Shown here: positions 5,810 through 6,669 of the stretch, piece after piece
How the letters are laid out: every line of letters begins with the position of its first letter
How positions within the stretch are numbered: position 1 is the first letter of the stretch
Made by a program: the position numbers and the translations under genes
Assembly (NCBI GenBank): GCA_024653985.1
Contig: JANLIS010000070.1
Coordinates: forward strand, 1-6,669
Direction: 5' to 3'
Length of the DNA: 6,669 bases
Origin: Candidatus Roizmanbacteria bacterium
GTDB taxonomy: Bacteria; Patescibacteriota; Microgenomatia; UBA1406; GWC2-37-13
Notes under the pieces: model-generated
Databases searched by the model: none
Told to the model about the DNA's origin: nothing
What the model saw: the letters and a program-made list of their open reading frames with translations, nothing else

Positions 5810-6669
5810 ATGAAATGGTCTAAGGCGGTTTTTGGATTTCTTTTGGTTTTTGTTGTTGTTTTTTCGGTTGGCAATAAGACCGTTTTTGGAGGTTATGATC
5901 TTCCTCCATTGCCGGGCAACGACCCATTTTATACATCAGGCGGATATACCGAACAGCAAATTCTGGATGGGTATTGTGAAGGAGATCCCGAATTCTGTCC
6001 CGATTCAGGACCGGGTTCGGATCCAAGCAGCTATGCCCCTGGTCAGAAATACTCAGGCTATTACGAAGCTCCAAATGGTAGATTCTATCCGATCGGTGTT
6101 CCTGTGGTTGTCTATGACAACCCTGGGACTGGCGGTAGTGGACCGGAAGATGAGGGTACCGGAGCCTGCACTGTGGTGTATGATAATTGTAGTGCCTGGG
6201 GGGCTTGTTCGACTACCTGCGGTCCGGGAACTCAAACCAGACAGTGCTTCGACACCGGTTGTGGAGCAATCCTGACTGAATCTCAATCATGCATGGTTAA
6301 CGACCCAGATGTCTGGGGACCTCCAACCACCTGCACAGTAAATTGCGGTGGTGGTACACAGGACCGTACAAATCAATGCGGAACGACAGAAACTATAGCC
6401 TGTAATACTTCAGCATGTCCAGCTTGGACTAAGCTCAAAGACTCATCTTTCATCTCACTAAACAATCTATCTAATATGATCGCTTTGGCACCAGCTGCCT
6501 ATGATGGTGACGATACCACCGAGCAATATTTTATTGTTGGAGCAGATGGGGTAGTGGCCGCTCCTGGGATAGAGCTTGATATTTCAAATGTTACCCCAAC
6601 TGCCAAAACCGGTAATCCTGAATATAAAGTAATATATACTCCCGAATCATATTCTCTCACCCCAAGTTC
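5810..6669 (+). CDS. Exported cysteine-rich protein with two TSP1-like repeats (partial, 3' end missing)
   Basis: The frame is open from ATG 5810 to the window edge: 286 codons plus two bases, with no stop. A signal peptide has lysines at 2 and 5, a hydrophobic core at 6-21 and a likely cleavage site after V-F-G (25-27), so the product is exported. After a Gly/Pro-rich stretch, residues 127-161 match a thrombospondin type-1 repeat: W130, C133-S-T-T-C137-G-P-G, R144, C146, six cysteines in all. Residues 169-203 form a second, more divergent copy: W169, C175-T-V-N-C179-G-G-G, R186, C190, C198, C203. There are 14 cysteines in total, which suggests disulfides formed outside the cytoplasm. A different domain begins at PAWTKLKDSSF (from 204) and runs off the window; I recall similar repeat-plus-tail proteins in Microgenomates. 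TSP1 repeats generally mediate adhesion, so a role in host-cell contact is plausible but inferred. Shorter frames on both strands here (for example 5832-6275 plus) are shadows of this gene. Confidence 0.88.
   Translation, partial: MKWSKAVFGFLLVFVVVFSVGNKTVFGGYDLPPLPGNDPFYTSGGYTEQQILDGYCEGDPEFCPDSGPGSDPSSYAPGQKYSGYYEAPNGRFYPIGVPVVVYDNPGTGGSGPEDEGTGACTVVYDNCSAWGACSTTCGPGTQTRQCFDTGCGAILTESQSCMVNDPDVWGPPTTCTVNCGGGTQDRTNQCGTTETIACNTSACPAWTKLKDSSFISLNNLSNMIALAPAAYDGDDTTEQYFIVGADGVVAAPGIELDISNVTPTAKTGNPEYKVIYTPESYSLTPS

Noticed and set aside
5832..6275. Plus-strand 147-codon frame
   Set aside because: It lies inside the TSP1-like gene in another frame. The gene at 5810 has a promoter, a signal peptide and TSP1 motifs, while this frame has none.
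5820..6286. Minus-strand frames of 84 and 77 codons opposite the TSP1-like gene
   Set aside because: They are antisense shadows that arise because the higher-G+C region has few stops. No promoter or motif supports them.

Overview
The window looks like chromosomal sequence from an uncultivated Candidate Phyla Radiation (Patescibacteria) bacterium, probably of the Microgenomates group. This placement is inferred from the AT-rich, compact layout, from several sizeable proteins I cannot assign to any family, from a secreted protein with thrombospondin type-1-like repeats of a kind I recall from Microgenomates genomes, and from genes that appear to start at their own +1 without Shine-Dalgarno sequences. 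The genes are closed by TAG or TAA, and no reassigned TGA is needed.

Layout, all on the plus strand. (1) 1-189 is non-coding and rich in inverted repeats. It holds an orphan extended -10 element and a good promoter (152-180). (2) 190-505 is a short gene resembling small proteins with an H..HPE motif, interrupted by a frameshift. (3) 632-1813 encodes an intact AAA-type ATPase with a C-terminal DUF4143-like, PD-(D/E)XK-like region. (4) 1813-1945 is a structured 3' region: a possible pseudoknot, then a nested stem-loop ending in six T residues. (5) 1983-3647 encodes a cytoplasmic, lysine-rich protein of unknown function. (6) 3676-5742 encodes a large cysteine-free exported protein of unknown function. 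(7) 5810 to the window end is the start of an exported, cysteine-rich protein with two TSP1-like repeats. Its reading frame is still open at the edge.

Each of the five genes appears to have its own promoter, so there is no sign of one operon. In all five, the -10 hexamer ends only 6-14 nt before the ATG, which predicts leaderless or nearly leaderless mRNAs. Composition shifts along the window. In hand-counted lines, G+C is 14/60 at 781-840 (ATPase), 16/60 at 3001-3060, 25/60 at 5041-5100 and 38/60 at 6121-6180. The left part (broken small gene plus ATPase) looks like an accessory, possibly acquired segment. The right part carries cell-surface or secreted functions. I see no direct functional link between the halves, and no CRISPR array, tRNA, rRNA or insertion sequence.
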